A stretch of DNA of 64,000 bases, from contig MCGO01000024.1 in assembly GCA_002104985.1 (NCBI GenBank), forward strand, positions 310,001 to 374,000. Reading direction: 5' to 3'. Position numbers and translations under genes: made by a program. Below the pieces are notes generated by a model. It made no database searches. It was not told where the DNA came from and was given only the letters and a program-made list of their open reading frames with translations. This document shows positions 24,401 through 35,863 of this stretch, in pieces; within the stretch, counting starts at the first letter, position 1, and each line of letters begins with the position of its first letter. This DNA is from Rhizoclosmatium globosum (Eukaryota; Chytridiomycota; Chytridiomycetes; Chytridiales; Chytriomycetaceae).

Positions 24401-24541
24401 GATGACAACATAACTGTTGGAGGACAATCAATAGGGCATCAGCAAAAAAATTCTGGAATAACTCTTCCAATACTGACGCAAGAGCAATCAGACTCAAAGA
24501 AATCAGTTTGGGACGAGATCTTTGACTATGCTAAGAAATAG
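15428..24541 (+). CDS. Very large intron-rich coiled-coil protein (possibly CCDC162/DUF4549-like)
   Basis: A single gene of about 9.1 kb with dozens of short introns runs from MQPDSKYNPAALEAEIPEEL to a Ser/Lys-rich tail ending WDEIFDYAKK (TAG at 24539-24541). Notable segments: a helical N-terminal domain (RLKDFQNMDARKDRLPALQ); FTYEVDGRF at about 16840; a long alpha-helical middle (for example FINPLVDRAQLLLELLDCEV near 18385); SSAYIPNMLSPYNMF near 19315; SKWELWFMKTRLALLS near 21130; VKWDFSKLKM joined by splicing to CSTYPKFIRLASRYS; then long heptad-rich coils (22440-23900). No enzyme motif is seen. The layout recalls CCDC162/DUF4549-type proteins of ciliated organisms, but this is a weak recollection rather than a proven match. 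Exons join well through most of it; a few frame changes after 23400 may be sequence errors or missed introns. One gene is favoured over several because no internal promoter-sized gap or clear start is seen. Confidence 0.6.
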
Positions 24542-25330
24542 GATAACCAAATAAAATGTGCTAAGGATTAACTTTCTGCAAAATATGATTATGGAAAACC
24601 AATCACTTAGATAATGCACCTTACTAAGCTGATGACATTTAGAATTGTTGGGAAGAAATCTTGAATTGTTTTCCAAAATCACAGTATTTGAAGTCAGCAC
24701 CTAGAGCATCACCCCAAATTTCAAATTCAACCTTCAAAATACATTGGAAAGAAAGTAAGGTATTATGTAGTATATTACAACTAATATTATTGATGCTTAA
24801 TTTCACATAATTAGCTAAAATTTATAATACAAGTATTCACTTATTTATTTATAATCAATGTTTTGTGTTGCCATATTATCTTTCTAAATTAATTTAAGTT
24901 TTAATACAAATTGTAGCAATATCATTGTTTACAATACTATAATTAATATTCATTTACCAAAAATTATTCACTCACAAACTTTATACTTTTATATCAGCAG
25001 ATAACATTTAATTGAAATTCCTCTATATTTATTTTTTTGTTGACTTAAATTGATAATACTTTATTAATTGACTTTATTAAAAACACTAATTGAATAAACA
25101 ATAAATTGAAATAATTCTATATTGTCCATGTAATTTTTATTACGTTGAATATAAACCTTTAGGAATGAGTCAAATGGAACCACTGTGGGTGATCTTTTTT
25201 GAATTTGAGTGGTGTTTGAAGGAGGTTTCAAATGTGCCTTCATTTGAAGACGGAAATTGTCAGCCTCTAGAAAAAAAGAAATTTGAAGGCCTGCTGTGAG
25301 AAGATTCTTCAAAACAAAATACAAAATTTT
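24542..25330. other. AT-rich intergenic stretch
   Basis: About 0.8 kb of strongly A/T-rich sequence with no convincing gene. It marks the change from the compact host genes on the left to the transposon-bearing island on the right. Confidence 0.6.
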
Positions 25331-27200
25331 TCAGAATTTAAAATTTGAAAGCGCGCGGTGGAGATGCTGTAATAAGTCCACATTCTATTAATAGTCACAC
25401 ACAAGGTGATGCAATGATCAACACAGTCCGCTTGACCCATGGCCTCAGTGATTGAATAGAATCAAATGATTGTGGGCCTGAAGAACTGGATCAGAAAAGA
25501 TGAAAGGAACTTTGAAAAGAAGTTAAACAGTATATGAAATGTTCAAAATAAAAAGTTTCAAAGCTGTATTTTCAGGCAATGTTTATCACATTCCGGCAGC
25601 AACATTTGGGTCTGAAGTAAATAGATTGGAGAAGTAGGTCCAGTTCGGGTTCGGTTGTGTATTTATACGTTCAGTTGCGAGAAAAGCCAATTCAAGTGCC
25701 AAAATACATGCTTTTGTCAACAGCAATGAAAGGTGTTAGTTCAACTAGTTGGAATCTGCCAAGGAGTGTGTAACAATTGACCTGCTGAATGAACTAGGCA
25801 AGAAAACAGGCGGGGTTTAAGCTTTTTACTTTTACTTGGCGTGGCAAACAGCTCTCAACCAAAACGTCATCACTCGAGATTGGCCACTGTCAACTGTGCA
25901 AGCTGCATTCAGTGTGAGCTATGCCTCAAGGCTGGTTGTGGAGTGGTATGTTTTATATTTGACTTGCATGCTCTGTGTTGACCAGAAGTTAACAGCACTC
26001 AGATGTCTGCAATCATGTATTGCAAGAAGCCCTTACCAAAGATTCCAAAGTACCAAAAATGCCAAAGATTCCAAAGGAAAGTAATCATCATCAAGACTGG
26101 CTGGAATATCAAGTACTTGGAGTGTGTGGCCACTGAAAAGGCAGCAGGCTGGACACTTGTTAAAGGTAGACGTGTCAGTAGGACCTGTTGGGAAAGGAAA
26201 GACGCAACCCTTGGAGCGTCAAACTCTCTGGCTTTTCAGGTAGATTTGTCTTTCATTTGGAGCTGGAGTTACTAATTTCTGTTTGTTTAGAATCATGCAA
26301 CTTTGTATGAACAACAAGGTGAAATGTGGCTTTGCAAAAGGTATTGCAACACATGTTCCGCGCCCTCAAGGCTGTTCAAACTTACTGACTCTTGCCATCT
26401 TGTTCTCTCTCCACAGATGTTTCAGATTTGGGCTAATTACATTGTCGAGTTTGATTGGCTGTGTTGGAAACTAAAGTCAACAAATAGGAGAACCTCAATG
26501 AAGTATCAACTGTGGACACCATCTCATCTATCCCTCTCTTTGATCACAAGCACGCAGTCTCTGTTCCTATTGCCAATCTTGCCAGCAGCCGTCTCCAACA
26601 GTTCAGAACTCTATCACCTTCAAGCCCAGTCTTGCCCTACTTAGAAAAATCACAAAAACAATCATCAATTTTAAGCCTCTACAGCGAGTGTTGAGTCTGT
26701 TCTTCTGTCTGTGTCATTTCCTATTGATAAGTACAAACTGCAGTGCACAGTTGAGGAGAGCAAAATTGGTATGAATGATGTGTTGGCTGACTTGTTTCCA
26801 AATGTGGATACACTTACACTTTATTGTGGAGTGTAGGGAGTATGTGGAACAGAATTGGGATGATGTTATGATGCAACCACCACCTGATTGGAGTAGTTTG
26901 ATGGAAGAAGGAGAGGGACAATATCAGTTCAGTGGATAGTCTAGTTGCATATGTTTTATTAATTGCATGAGTTTGTTGGTTTGAATATAAGATATGTGAT
27001 AACTTAAGTCTGCAAGATCTGAAACATGGGATTTTTGGCACCAGGGAAATACTAATACCTTGATGTTTTATTATTTATTATTAAAGGATTGGTAGTCATG
27101 ACCAGCCAACTGATGATTTTGAAGAAATGTTCAGCTCCAACCATCTCAGTTGTATGTTTTTAAAGTGTTTATTGTAATAAATCAATTCAATTATAGACGG
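25331..27200. other. Degenerate, gene-poor sequence flanking the retrotransposon
   Basis: Only short interrupted frames occur here on both strands. Some + strand pieces look protein-like (about 26003-26275, rich in Lys/Trp/Cys, and about 26303-26644), and a short piece near 26690-26835 reads like old coding sequence, but none can be joined into a gene. No transposase or host family is recognised. It may be a decayed mobile element or pseudogene. Confidence 0.35.
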
Positions 27201-27385
27201 TTTTTGATTGGTACATACGAGCATGTTTGAATGGGTTGTATGTCTCGTATGTTTTGTTTGGCGCATTGGGCGATTGATGGATTCGCTTGGTCCAAGTTTG
27301 CCTACCGCCTAGTGAATCAATGTTTTGGTTTGGTTTGGTGTGGATTGTTTGGTTGTTTGTTTATTTGATTGTTTGATATATTCTT

Positions 27386-28391
27386 TTATTGATTTAGTGC
27401 ACGTTGCAAGGCTGTCCACTTAGTGATGTAGACTTTCCAGGTATCAGTGGACCATCTTCCGAGATTTTGTATTTCACGGGCAGATTTTCCTTGCAGTGCC
27501 CAATTTGTTGCTCCTCCTGCTCGAAGGGATTTGCTTCCCAAGTTAGTACGAGTTCGTTGGTGTAGTCGTGTCATGAACCACTTTCGTGTTGGAATAACAT
27601 TGTTTGAAGTCACGAATAAATATGGACTGTTTTGTAACTGAATTCGAGATGTGAAGTACGCCATAAGTAATGGAATAGGATTGGCGTTGTTCCACAAAGT
27701 CATTGAGACAATGCGACCAGTTGTACCTTTGGATAGAGGATCGGCTTTGTGATATGGTAAGAAGTATTCAATGAAGGATGGTTGTGTTGGGTTGTTGTAG
27801 TAGATGGACGAAAGAAGAATCCTGTGGCTTCGGTTTTGATGAGCTTCTTCGAAGATGTCAGAATCAACAAGCTCTGCCAGACGATGAAGAGCCACAAATC
27901 CAAAGACTAAAATTGACTGAAATAGTAGGTTGTCATGCAGGCAATCTGTCGGATCCCATGTTTGTAGAAGGCGACAGAATTCTGAGAACGTCAGGACATC
28001 CTTGTGCTTAATCACTACATTCGCTGGGTTTCGGTTCCATTCTTTTTGACCGCCTTTTAGAACCTTTTTCAAAGACAGGTGCAATCGGATGGTTATCCAG
28101 TTTGTATATCCGAGGTTTGTAACCTTGTGACGTAATCCATGTTGCAAACTGTGCAACCTTCAAAGCATTGTCGGGGAGGTCATTGGAAACCAGTGCTGGG
28201 TGAAGGTTGCAGAACAGGATCCAAAGGCTCCATGCATTTTGATGGCCTTTGTTGGTCGAGGTTTCAGAAGAGCTTCTAATAAGATGCTGTGTAGCATCTT
28301 TGAGTTCTGTGGAGGAGAATGCGCGAATGGGTTTGCGGTGGTGGTTTGGCCAGGTGGGTACAGTTTCATGGATATCGAACCAGTCACTCAT
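27386..28391 (-). CDS. DIRS tyrosine recombinase (YR)
   Basis: Site-specific recombinase proposed to insert the circular cDNA. It starts at ATG 28391 (MSDWFDIHETVPTWPNHH), 11 bp after the RT stop. The N-terminal half (to about 28110) is an all-helical DNA-binding domain (TELKDATQHLIRSSSE). The catalytic half reads in the next frame: Arg box FVALHRLAELV, box II SKSLRAGGATNW, GRWSTDTW and the nucleophile Tyr in KVYITKW; the stop is at 27386-27388. One added base in the GG near 28110 joins the halves. Box II has Lys where most tyrosine recombinases have the His of H-x-x-R. Confidence 0.8.
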
Positions 28392-28402
28392 GAAGAAAGG
28401 AT

Positions 28403-31400
28403 TTATTTGGAAAAGACATTCTCATATGACTTCAATTCTGGTAAGTTGCAATATTCAAGTTCTCTGAACTTGGCAAATGGAAATTCTTTCTGCATATCAT
28501 GGATTTTGTTTCGGGATAAACAATCAGTGATGTAATTCTTTTCTGAACAGAGCCACTGTGGTCGGAGTGAGATATTTGATTTGATTTCAATGGTGACAAT
28601 AGTTTGCAAAATAGTTTGATTGAAAGGGTTTGTTGAATGAAGGGAATCCAAGTTTTCAAATGAAGGTTGATTATCTGTAAACTGGAGTACTTTGATGTTT
28701 GTGATTCGATATTTGATATGATAGAGAGACCTACAAGTTGAGCATATAACTCTACATTATGGATAATAAGGGGGGTGTTGTCAAGAAATGTAAATGGTTT
28801 GTAATGTTGAAACCACCAGCCTTCATTCCATTCACTGATCCAAATACCAAAACCAGATGGGGTTGCATCAGCATATACGTGAATATCTGCTTGATTGATT
28901 GTCCAAGCTTCAAGGTTGAGAAATCTTTGTGGCGGAGCTGTTTTGATGTAATCATGGATCCAACTTAACGCATTAATAGTCTGCTCATTAGGGCAGATTG
29001 CTGAATGCCGTGATTGACCAGCAGTCTGACTATAAATTGGACTCATAAATGGCTTTGTGTAGAAGTAGACGTTACAGATCCAATTTAGGCTTCCTGTAAG
29101 TTCATCATAATGTTGTCGGTATTGTGGTCGGGGGTTGTCTATCCAGTTTTTGAGATACACAAGCATTTCACTGATTTTCTTTGGGTCAAGTGAGATAGTT
29201 TGGTTTTGGATGTCAACTTCGAAGCCAACAATTGTAATTTTTTGTCCCCATACATCTTTCTCGTCACTTGTCTCAATCCCAAGGGAGTGGAGAAAATCTT
29301 TCATTTTGTTCATCTCATTTGGTTTCATTCCTTTTTCAAAGTCAGTGTGTGCTTGATAGCAAGTTCCCCAGAAATCATCCATCATTACATAGACATTCAG
29401 GGACAGATGTTGAATTGCATACCACGCCAAAAGGTGAGCAACTGAAGTCCAGTCATGAGGTCCTTCACGCCCTCCAAAAGATTTTGAATGATCTGCATAA
29501 GGGATTCTATCAATAAGCTGAATTTGGAGGGATGAATTGATTGGGTGGTTAGGAATAAGACGAAAAGCTCCTCGGACATCTGTTTTCCACTGTACTGCAA
29601 CATATCCATTTGGGCATTGGGTTTGTGCTTTTCGCATTGTTGGTATATAGTCTTGTATGGTATCATATCGGACATGTACTTCATTGTCTGGTACATGATC
29701 ATTTGGAGAGTCACCTCTTGGGAAGGACAAATCATGTATGAGACGTGGTTTTGTCTTTTTGCGGTCCACAAATAGTGAAACAGTGGAGCAATAATTTGGA
29801 ATATGGGTAAGTTGAGTCAGTCTGCCAGCTGTCACTTCTTTGTCACGATTCTTTCTTACAATTGCCATATCATCTTCTGTAAGTGGATGTTGTTGGCGGA
29901 TTCTTGGTTGCTTTGGTCTTTCCAAATCTCCGTCTCCAGCAGGGAATCCGTGATACAAAGAATAGATGACAGATTGTACGAAACATTGGTTTGGGTGTGT
30001 TTTCATACATTCGGCAAATCTTGGGATATTTATTGGCGTTCTTGGAGAGAATCCAGGAAACCTGGAAACCTCTGTCATAATTTTCCAATAATTTGGTGCA
30101 GACGTGTTTGGAACTATAATAGGCTTTTGATATATTGTTGATTCTGCTGCCGGATGGCAGATAGCTTTGTTTGGGGTTTGAATTAGCCCTCGGCTCCATC
30201 TTGGGAACATTTTCTTACAGTTTGTATTAAGTTGCTCAATAGTCCAGATATTTTTTGGTTCCTCAAGATGTGGTTCAAGATATTTTGGGATCGTTGGGGA
30301 CAGAAGGTTGGGCAAATGTTGATTGATCGGTTTAGATTGTAATAGAATTGGGTCAAGATATTGTAACGCGTCTTCACCAATCGCTTTATTGAAAGAACTC
30401 ATTTGGATGTTCAATATTTGCAGCATGGAAAGCCTTGATTCCTCTGTCTCTGACACAAGGATGGCAACAGTGAAGGAAACGACAGTTTGATCCTTGTTTG
30501 CAGGCTTTGGTATAATTGAAACTGAAGCAAAGAACTTGTTATCGTCAAATGATGGCATTGATTTGAATAGCATCGCACGTTCGTTGTTGTTTCCCAGACG
30601 TTGATAAACAGTTGCGTTTGTACTCTTTGGACGAACAGTCGAATTTTTGGATTGGGTGTTAGGGTCAGGGATATGGTTTGGGTTTGGGTTTGGTGGGTTT
30701 GGATTTGGAGGATTTGGAATTGGATATTTGTGTTGCCAGTTTGCAAAGTTGACATGACGGACTGCTTCAGATGTATTGATGTGGGGCAAGTACTGATATA
30801 GAAGGGCTGCACGGTCTTCAGTTACTTCCGATAGCTTCCGGTTCTTAGCGGCACAGATATTTGCATGTTCCATATGGAATAGAATGAAGTTCGAGAATTG
30901 ATCCTTCTGATGCAGACCAGGGTTGTGTTTGAACCATTTGTGAATTTGGTGGATGTAGGAGTCAATATCAGGGGAACAGATTTCTCCATAGTCATCCCAA
31001 AGAACTACCGCCAGGATCCCTTTCATTTTCTCCATCCCACTGATAAACTGCTGTAGCGTTGTAATAGTAAAGGGACGTTTGTCACGTTGGAGGTATAACT
31101 TAACGGCGTCGTCGATATTGGGGAAGTCCTTGACTTTGGATCGAAGTTCGCTGATTTTGTCCAAATGGCTAGTTTCAGTAAGGAATTCAAGTGGAGTAAC
31201 ATGGGTGGATAGCAAGTAAACAAGTTGAAGGGGGAAATCCACTGCTTTTGTGAGTGGAGAGATCGCAATCAATGTATCTGATCCATAAGAGGTTGAACTT
31301 CCCAAACGCTCATTCAGAGCTGGCCACACATGCACCGCATCCTTAATCTCCTGCCACTTTCCTGTTGCTACACTTTTGCGCGAAGCCCATGATGGATGGA

Positions 31401-32121
31401 CTCCAAGGTCACTTTTGAAACGAAGAGGTACAAAGGTTTCTGGCTTGATGAGAGGAACCAGTTGCTTCAAGACAGTAATTGATGAAGCATTCACGCGTAC
31501 AAAGGTGTCTGATTGAGGGTCGTGTTTGATTTGTTGGACGTTTGAAGTTGTAGCAAGGACAGTTGGTGGTGGCTGCGATACAACAAACCGTTGGAGTTTC
31601 TGAATAGCTTCAGAAAGTACAAGGCCAACAAGTGTTGATTCGCGATCAGGTGCGTCAATGTTGATATTTGCACCTCCAAAGCTGTTGGTGAGGCTTCGAA
31701 GTCGAAGGCATTCGTTCATGATCATACGCCAGTCATCGTGGCTAACTGTTGGATACTGCATTGCGACTCCATTTGTAAACCATTGAGGTAGATTGTTGAT
31801 GCGAGGGGGTAGTTGAGGATGAGGTTGTTGAGGAGGTGGCGCAGATACAGTTTCATTTGAGAGCCGCATCTTTGAGGGCAAACTAGGCATCATAATTTCA
31901 TCTGATGCGCTTCGTTTCGCTGGGATAAGGAGGTCGTCTCCATCGGCTGGTTCAAGGGACACAATGTTGAGTTGGTTTGGTGCGATCATGAGCGGTCCTG
32001 CTGGAATCTCAGCCTGCACTTTCCCAAGGAGTCGTTCTTGAATTGGCTTCTTCTTCTGATCAGCGGCTCGAGTTTGATGCGCGACCTTGTCGTCGCGCTC
32101 TGCAGTTCCGCTGCTTGACAT
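28403..32121 (-). CDS. DIRS-type gag/reverse transcriptase/RNase H polyprotein
   Basis: A 1229-codon frame from ATG 32121. Residues 1 to about 700 are gag-like and contain a Pro-Asn repeat (about 30660-30710). RT motifs follow: KPRLIHDLS, WKTDVRGAFRLIP (catalytic Asp, about 29570) and YVMMDDFWG (the paired Asp, about 29380), then GFEVDIQNQ and LTGSLNWICN typical of DIRS RT. RNase H begins DIHVYADATPSGFGIW (about 28870) with the Glu in NVELYAQ. The ORF leaves the domain early: the next frame (28403-28651) carries FTDNQPSFENL and a WLCSEKNYITDCLSR end typical of this RNase H. One added base in the AAA run near 28713 joins them, so the protein would end at the stop at 28403. The copy may thus be intact apart from an apparent indel. 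Confidence 0.85.
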
Positions 32122-32441
32122 TTTTGAAAAGAAGTTAAGAACAACTATCTATTCATTCACTTCCACATTTCCTTAGAAACACGTTTCACTTCGTTTCCTC
32201 CAACAATTTGCCATGCCAATAGGATTGAAAAAATTTGTGGCTTTCTAATAGCAACACAGTAGAGTGAATCATAAGAGTTGGTGACATCTGTAACTTTGGC
32301 CTTGTCGCTGTTTTCACTGATTGAATCCAAATATGTCTTTTTGCGCTGCACCATGTTTCCCAGTGGGAAGATACATAGCCTCAGGTACACCAAATTTGCC
32401 AGCACCAAGTGGTGTTCCATCACTAGAAAGAAGTAACGGCT

Positions 32442-33477
32442 TTGACTTTGCAGCAGAAGTGTTATTGTCGTTTGCAGCTAAAATTTTCGATTTGCTTGCA
32501 GTCCTGCTGCCATTTGTGCACTACTTCCAACACCTTGTTCACCCTTGCCATGGTTGTTCTCTGTCTTGTTCCAATTGTCAAACAGTTCAAAAATCAAAGA
32601 AACAACAGTGGGGACACCTTGCCACTGATTGAGTTTGATGGAACACTTAATGAGCTGAAGGAACACATGTGGGCAACACCTAGAACTCACATGAAGGTAA
32701 AAGCCAAAGTGATCAACAGTGTAGCTCAACTGGATGCAACCAAGCCGACCATTGCAAGCATCTCGGATTTTGTCACACAGCAGCCGACTGTACGCCTTTG
32801 GTGACGACCTTGTTAGTCCAATGAAGAACATTAAAGATAACACACTGGATACGCTTGCCAGAGTTGAGGGAAACCTGATAATGTATATTTACGAGTACTC
32901 CCACCATGTTTCAAAAGCGTCAGACCTCACCAAAGTGATTGAGCGCATCAATGGTGACCCAAACAGACAGGATCCCGCAGGCGCCCCAAATCAACTGCAT
33001 TATTGAGGACAAACCATCCACTTCTTGTTGGTGAAGATATGATTTGGAGAGATTGGACTCAGCTGCTCTTAGCATCCCCAGCCACTTCGTCATCTTCTGG
33101 AAGCACCACCCCCCGAGATTATCAATCTCTTTGATTGCCAACTTTTGGCTGAACAGCAGTCAGAGAGTGCTCGCCATTCAATGGATGCTGCAATGGATAT
33201 TCTTCATGATCAGCAAATGAATATAAAGTTGTTGAAGCGGACATTCAGCATAATGGCAAGCAAAATTTCAAATCGGTTGGAGGAACAAGAGTGGAACTTG
33301 AACGCGCACCTACGAACAATTCAGAGCTTCCGCCAAATTCTGCGTCCAACAGAAACACAAACTGCGGCTCGATTGAATACTGAGATCAGGAACCAAGATG
33401 ATTTTGATCATCCCCTTTCTGATCCGGCTATGTGGTCTGATGCATCATTGGTGGGAGGAGAACAGGAGAATGAATAG
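32442..33477 (+). pseudogene. Orphan coding remnant or poorly resolved gene with a coiled-coil C-terminus
   Basis: Three open stretches in different frames look protein-like: about 32590-32790 (IEFDGTLNELKEHMW), about 32790-33003 (NTLDTLARVEGNLIMYIYE), and 33145-33477, a Gln/Glu-rich helix (SARHSMDAAMDILHDQQ) ending GEQENE before TAG. Joining them needs frame changes or unseen introns, and no ATG heads the last. I recognise no domain. It lies between the retrotransposon and the broken DNA transposon and may be part of a host-lineage family that has decayed. Confidence 0.35.
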
Positions 33478-33497
33478 CAAAGATGTGTTTATTCTAA

Positions 33498-34539
33498 TCA
33501 AATAAAACCCATTTCTCCTGACTTAGAAGCATATGAAACGAGGGGATTGAAACGCCCAGCTCTTTCCAATCCACACTTGCGAAAAATGGGACGGAAATTG
33601 TATTTTCGGAAGTGTGCAAGAGCTCCAGCAACAACTCGGCAAACATTCTTTGCGTTCACTTGATTTTCAGGATACACACACCGAAGGTGCAGCTTTACCA
33701 ATCCAAACAATGGACAATACGTGGGCAGGAATATTAGGATTACACCAAGAGAACGAAGATACATGATGAACTCTGCGGATTTATGAATTGAAGCTCCATC
33801 CAGAACCCAGACAGAGTGCGGACCTGGATATTTCGCAACTTTACCAGATGTAAAGACAAATTCCTTGCAATATTTTGCAAATTTCAGCCTGTCAAATGTG
33901 CCTTCAGGAGTAGGATTCCAAGAGACCGTCACAACCAATGAATCAAAGGAGAGAGACACGGGGCAATCGTTGATACTCTCCACAAATAACATGCTTCTTT
34001 CCTTTGAGTGCATAGCCTCGGCGCCGTAACATTCCATGGTTGTCAAAGGAGACTTCATCCAAAATTGTACAATGTCCAATCAAGGCTGTTGATTTTGTGC
34101 ATAAATCTCAGAATATCTTTCTCCTTGATGTACATGGCTCGTCTTTCCAAGACTTTCCAGCGCAGACCGAAGGATTGGATGATCCACCAAACATGACCAA
34201 TGCTGATCAAGTGCCCCATTTTGCTTTGAATGCCAACTGAGCCTTGTCAAGGAAGGACAACGGCTGCTCAACATAATAGTCATGAAGCCAAATGCGTTGC
34301 GCAGCAGTGAATTTCGAACGTTTGTTGGTTGAATTGGAGCAAGCCACACTGCCTGATTGCCTATATTGATGAATCCAATTGCGAATAGTAGCCGGAGTCT
34401 TGCAGTACACTTTGGCTATCTGTGAGACTCGCATACGGTGGAAGTAGAAGTTGTATAGTGCGTGGACCTTTGTGTTTTCACTTGCATGAGTGCCAAAAAC
34501 AACATGGGAGAGGTCAATTGGCATCAATGGGGGTTTCAT
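33498..34539 (-). pseudogene. Broken Tc1/mariner (IS630 superfamily) transposase
   Basis: DDE transposase remnant. The N-terminal part (from ATG 34539) has a helix-turn-helix: RVSQIAKVYCKTPATIRNWI, then a linker. The catalytic part reads LDEVSFDNHGMLRRRGYAL (first Asp, about 34050) and SVWVLDGASIHKSAEF with YLRSLGVILIFLPTYCPLF (second Asp, about 33800). The third catalytic acid, expected just after this in a F-N-P-I-E-type motif, is absent: the reading passes straight from CPLF to GLVKLHLRCVYPEN. Frame changes near 34207, 34065 and 33920 and a TGA near 33950 break it further. Terminal inverted repeats and TA target sites were not found by eye. The copy is judged inactive. Confidence 0.75.
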
Positions 34540-34702
34540 ATGAAAGAATATCAGGAATTGGGTGCCTGTGGTGGTTGAAAGGGTGCAGGAGGGCTTCAAG
34601 GATGCCAGCAAGAGTGCCAGCACTGCTGCTGTTGTAAAAAAGCAGAACAAAAATTGATGTGAAAACAGCAATACTGGGCTCTACACCAACAAATCAGCAA
34701 GA

Positions 34703-34936
34703 TCAGGATACAATGAATATACCTGAGATGCCAGCCAGAGGTCTCTTGAGCATCATGACCTTGAGAACAGGGTTGTGAACTGTTGCAAGTTTGGAAGTCT
34801 GTTCCAGGTTGATCACAGCATCAACATCCCCTTGCCCTGGTGGAGGACTGTTGACTTCTTTGAATTTCGCAATAGCATTGAGCAGTGGTGTATTGAACTG
34901 GGCTAGAAAGGTTTTCAACTTGGGTGGTGGTGCCAT
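34703..34936 (-). CDS. Unknown exon upstream of the transposase
   Basis: From ATG 34936 the frame reads MAPPPKLKTFLAQFNTPLLN and reaches a GTATAT splice donor just after RPLAGIS. A candidate acceptor (TTTTTTACAACAG, about 34640) would join it, in frame, to a hydrophobic stretch (AAVLALLLASL) that runs on into the transposase reading frame. It could be a first exon of the element's own gene, a host exon fused to the transposase, or chance. No family is recognised. Confidence 0.3.
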   Translation of the reverse strand: MAPPPKLKTFLAQFNTPLLNAIAKFKEVNSPPPGQGDVDAVINLEQTSKLATVHNPVLKVMMLKRPLAGISGIFIVS

Positions 34937-35099
34937 GACTGAAAATAGCAGTTTTACACAAATTGTATTTCGACTTTTTTTAAAACTTAATTAATTTATT
35001 CTGGAGAACATGGCAGAAGTGGGTAGAACTGCAGCAATTAAAGGTGGCAAGGGCCGTTGTTGAAATCAAATATTACTGACTTGTTTTAGATTCACTGGA

Positions 35100-35213
35100 A
35101 TGATAGGTTCGAGAATTGGTATTCTCTGTTGCCTTCTTGTTACGTTGACGGAGTGCACTGCTATGCAGAAAAATGGAGGCCAATGTAAAGAGGTGATTAC
35201 AGTCATAAATTGA
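35100..35213 (+). CDS. Short ORF with a signal-peptide-like start
   Basis: A 37-codon frame begins MIGSRIGILCCLLVTLTECT, a good secretion-signal pattern, followed by a Cys-containing segment and TGA at 35211-35213. A second frame just after (about 35206-35300) reads CWAFEVATALGTGGVPAGS. They could be exons or frameshifted parts of one secreted protein. No family is recognised; it may be chance. Confidence 0.2.
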   Translation: MIGSRIGILCCLLVTLTECTAMQKNGGQCKEVITVIN

Positions 35214-35337
35214 ACCATGTTGGCTGCTGGGCTTTTGAAGTTGCTACTGCACTTGGTACTGGTGGCGTTCCTGCTGGTAGTCAGACTGGCCCGACTTGAA
35301 ATTAGCCCGTGAAACATTGGTCCCCGACTTCTCCCAA

Positions 35338-35607
35338 ATGAGAAAGTTACGGCCGATAAAGAATATAGGGAACAGCAGGGTAATGGAAACTTTATCACTC
35401 CAGTTGTCAATCGACGAAATGACCCTGCAGTTGATGCACATAATTGAGTTCTCAAGAGCATGGGTGCAAGGCATGAAACTGTCAATTAAAGAATCAAGAC
35501 TTAAAACGTATCGAGGTGAAAGTGAAAAGTTTCTAAATATCTTCAAGGTTGTTGCAAATCTTACCCAAATCAAGATGCGTTCTGAACCTCTATATTCGTT
35601 CCAGTAA
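35338..35607 (+). CDS. Hypothetical 89-residue protein
   Basis: ATG-initiated frame MRKLRPIKNIGNSRVMETLS, largely helical and charged (RLKTYRGESEKFLNIF), ending SFQ before TAA at 35605-35607. No domain is recognised. It may be the last exon of a gene including the short frames at 35100-35300. Base composition resembles the surrounding island. Confidence 0.25.
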   Translation: MRKLRPIKNIGNSRVMETLSLQLSIDEMTLQLMHIIEFSRAWVQGMKLSIKESRLKTYRGESEKFLNIFKVVANLTQIKMRSEPLYSFQ

Positions 35608-35863
35608 GATTTAAAATAAGAATAAATTCTATATAATTATGTTTTTTTTCTCATCTTCCAGTCCCTCTCTGCTGTTCTTGCGCATTCAGCACCAAGTAGA
35701 ACTTTGGGCAAAAAAAAACCCCCTGTGCAAAAAATGGAGATAGCAAATGTGAAAGCCAATCAGATTCCTTGACAACAGCAAAACAACTTAAACCCACTTC
35801 ACTCTTTACTTCACAACTACTTTTATTCTCCTTTGCATTTATTACGCTCAAGAAAACAAGAAG

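Larger units (their letters stand above)
27386..32121 (-). mobile_element. DIRS-like tyrosine-recombinase retrotransposon (coding region)
   Basis: Order on the minus strand: gag-like N-terminal region, reverse transcriptase and RNase H in one ORF, then a separate tyrosine recombinase. A YR integrase in place of a DDE integrase, together with an RT/RNase H of this type, defines the DIRS order (DIRS, PAT and Ngaro groups). No methyltransferase domain is visible. I could not find inverted or split direct terminal repeats in the 300 bp on either side, so true element ends are unknown and may extend beyond these coordinates (perhaps 27060-32330). Confidence 0.85.

Noticed and set aside
15428..24541. 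Dynein heavy chain for the giant gene
   Set aside because: No AAA+ P-loops, no dynein motor or linker motifs; it is coiled coil throughout.
27300..27380. Telomere-like TTTGG repeats near the recombinase end
   Set aside because: The T/G-rich run is irregular and short and lies inside the contig; no regular telomere unit.
30660..30720. GGGTTT-type repeat as a telomeric or G-quadruplex element
   Set aside because: It is the codons of a Pro-Asn repeat inside the gag-like ORF.
35100..35135. tRNA T-loop (GGTTCGA) near 35105
   Set aside because: The flanking bases do not pair into a T-stem and no A or B box partner fits.
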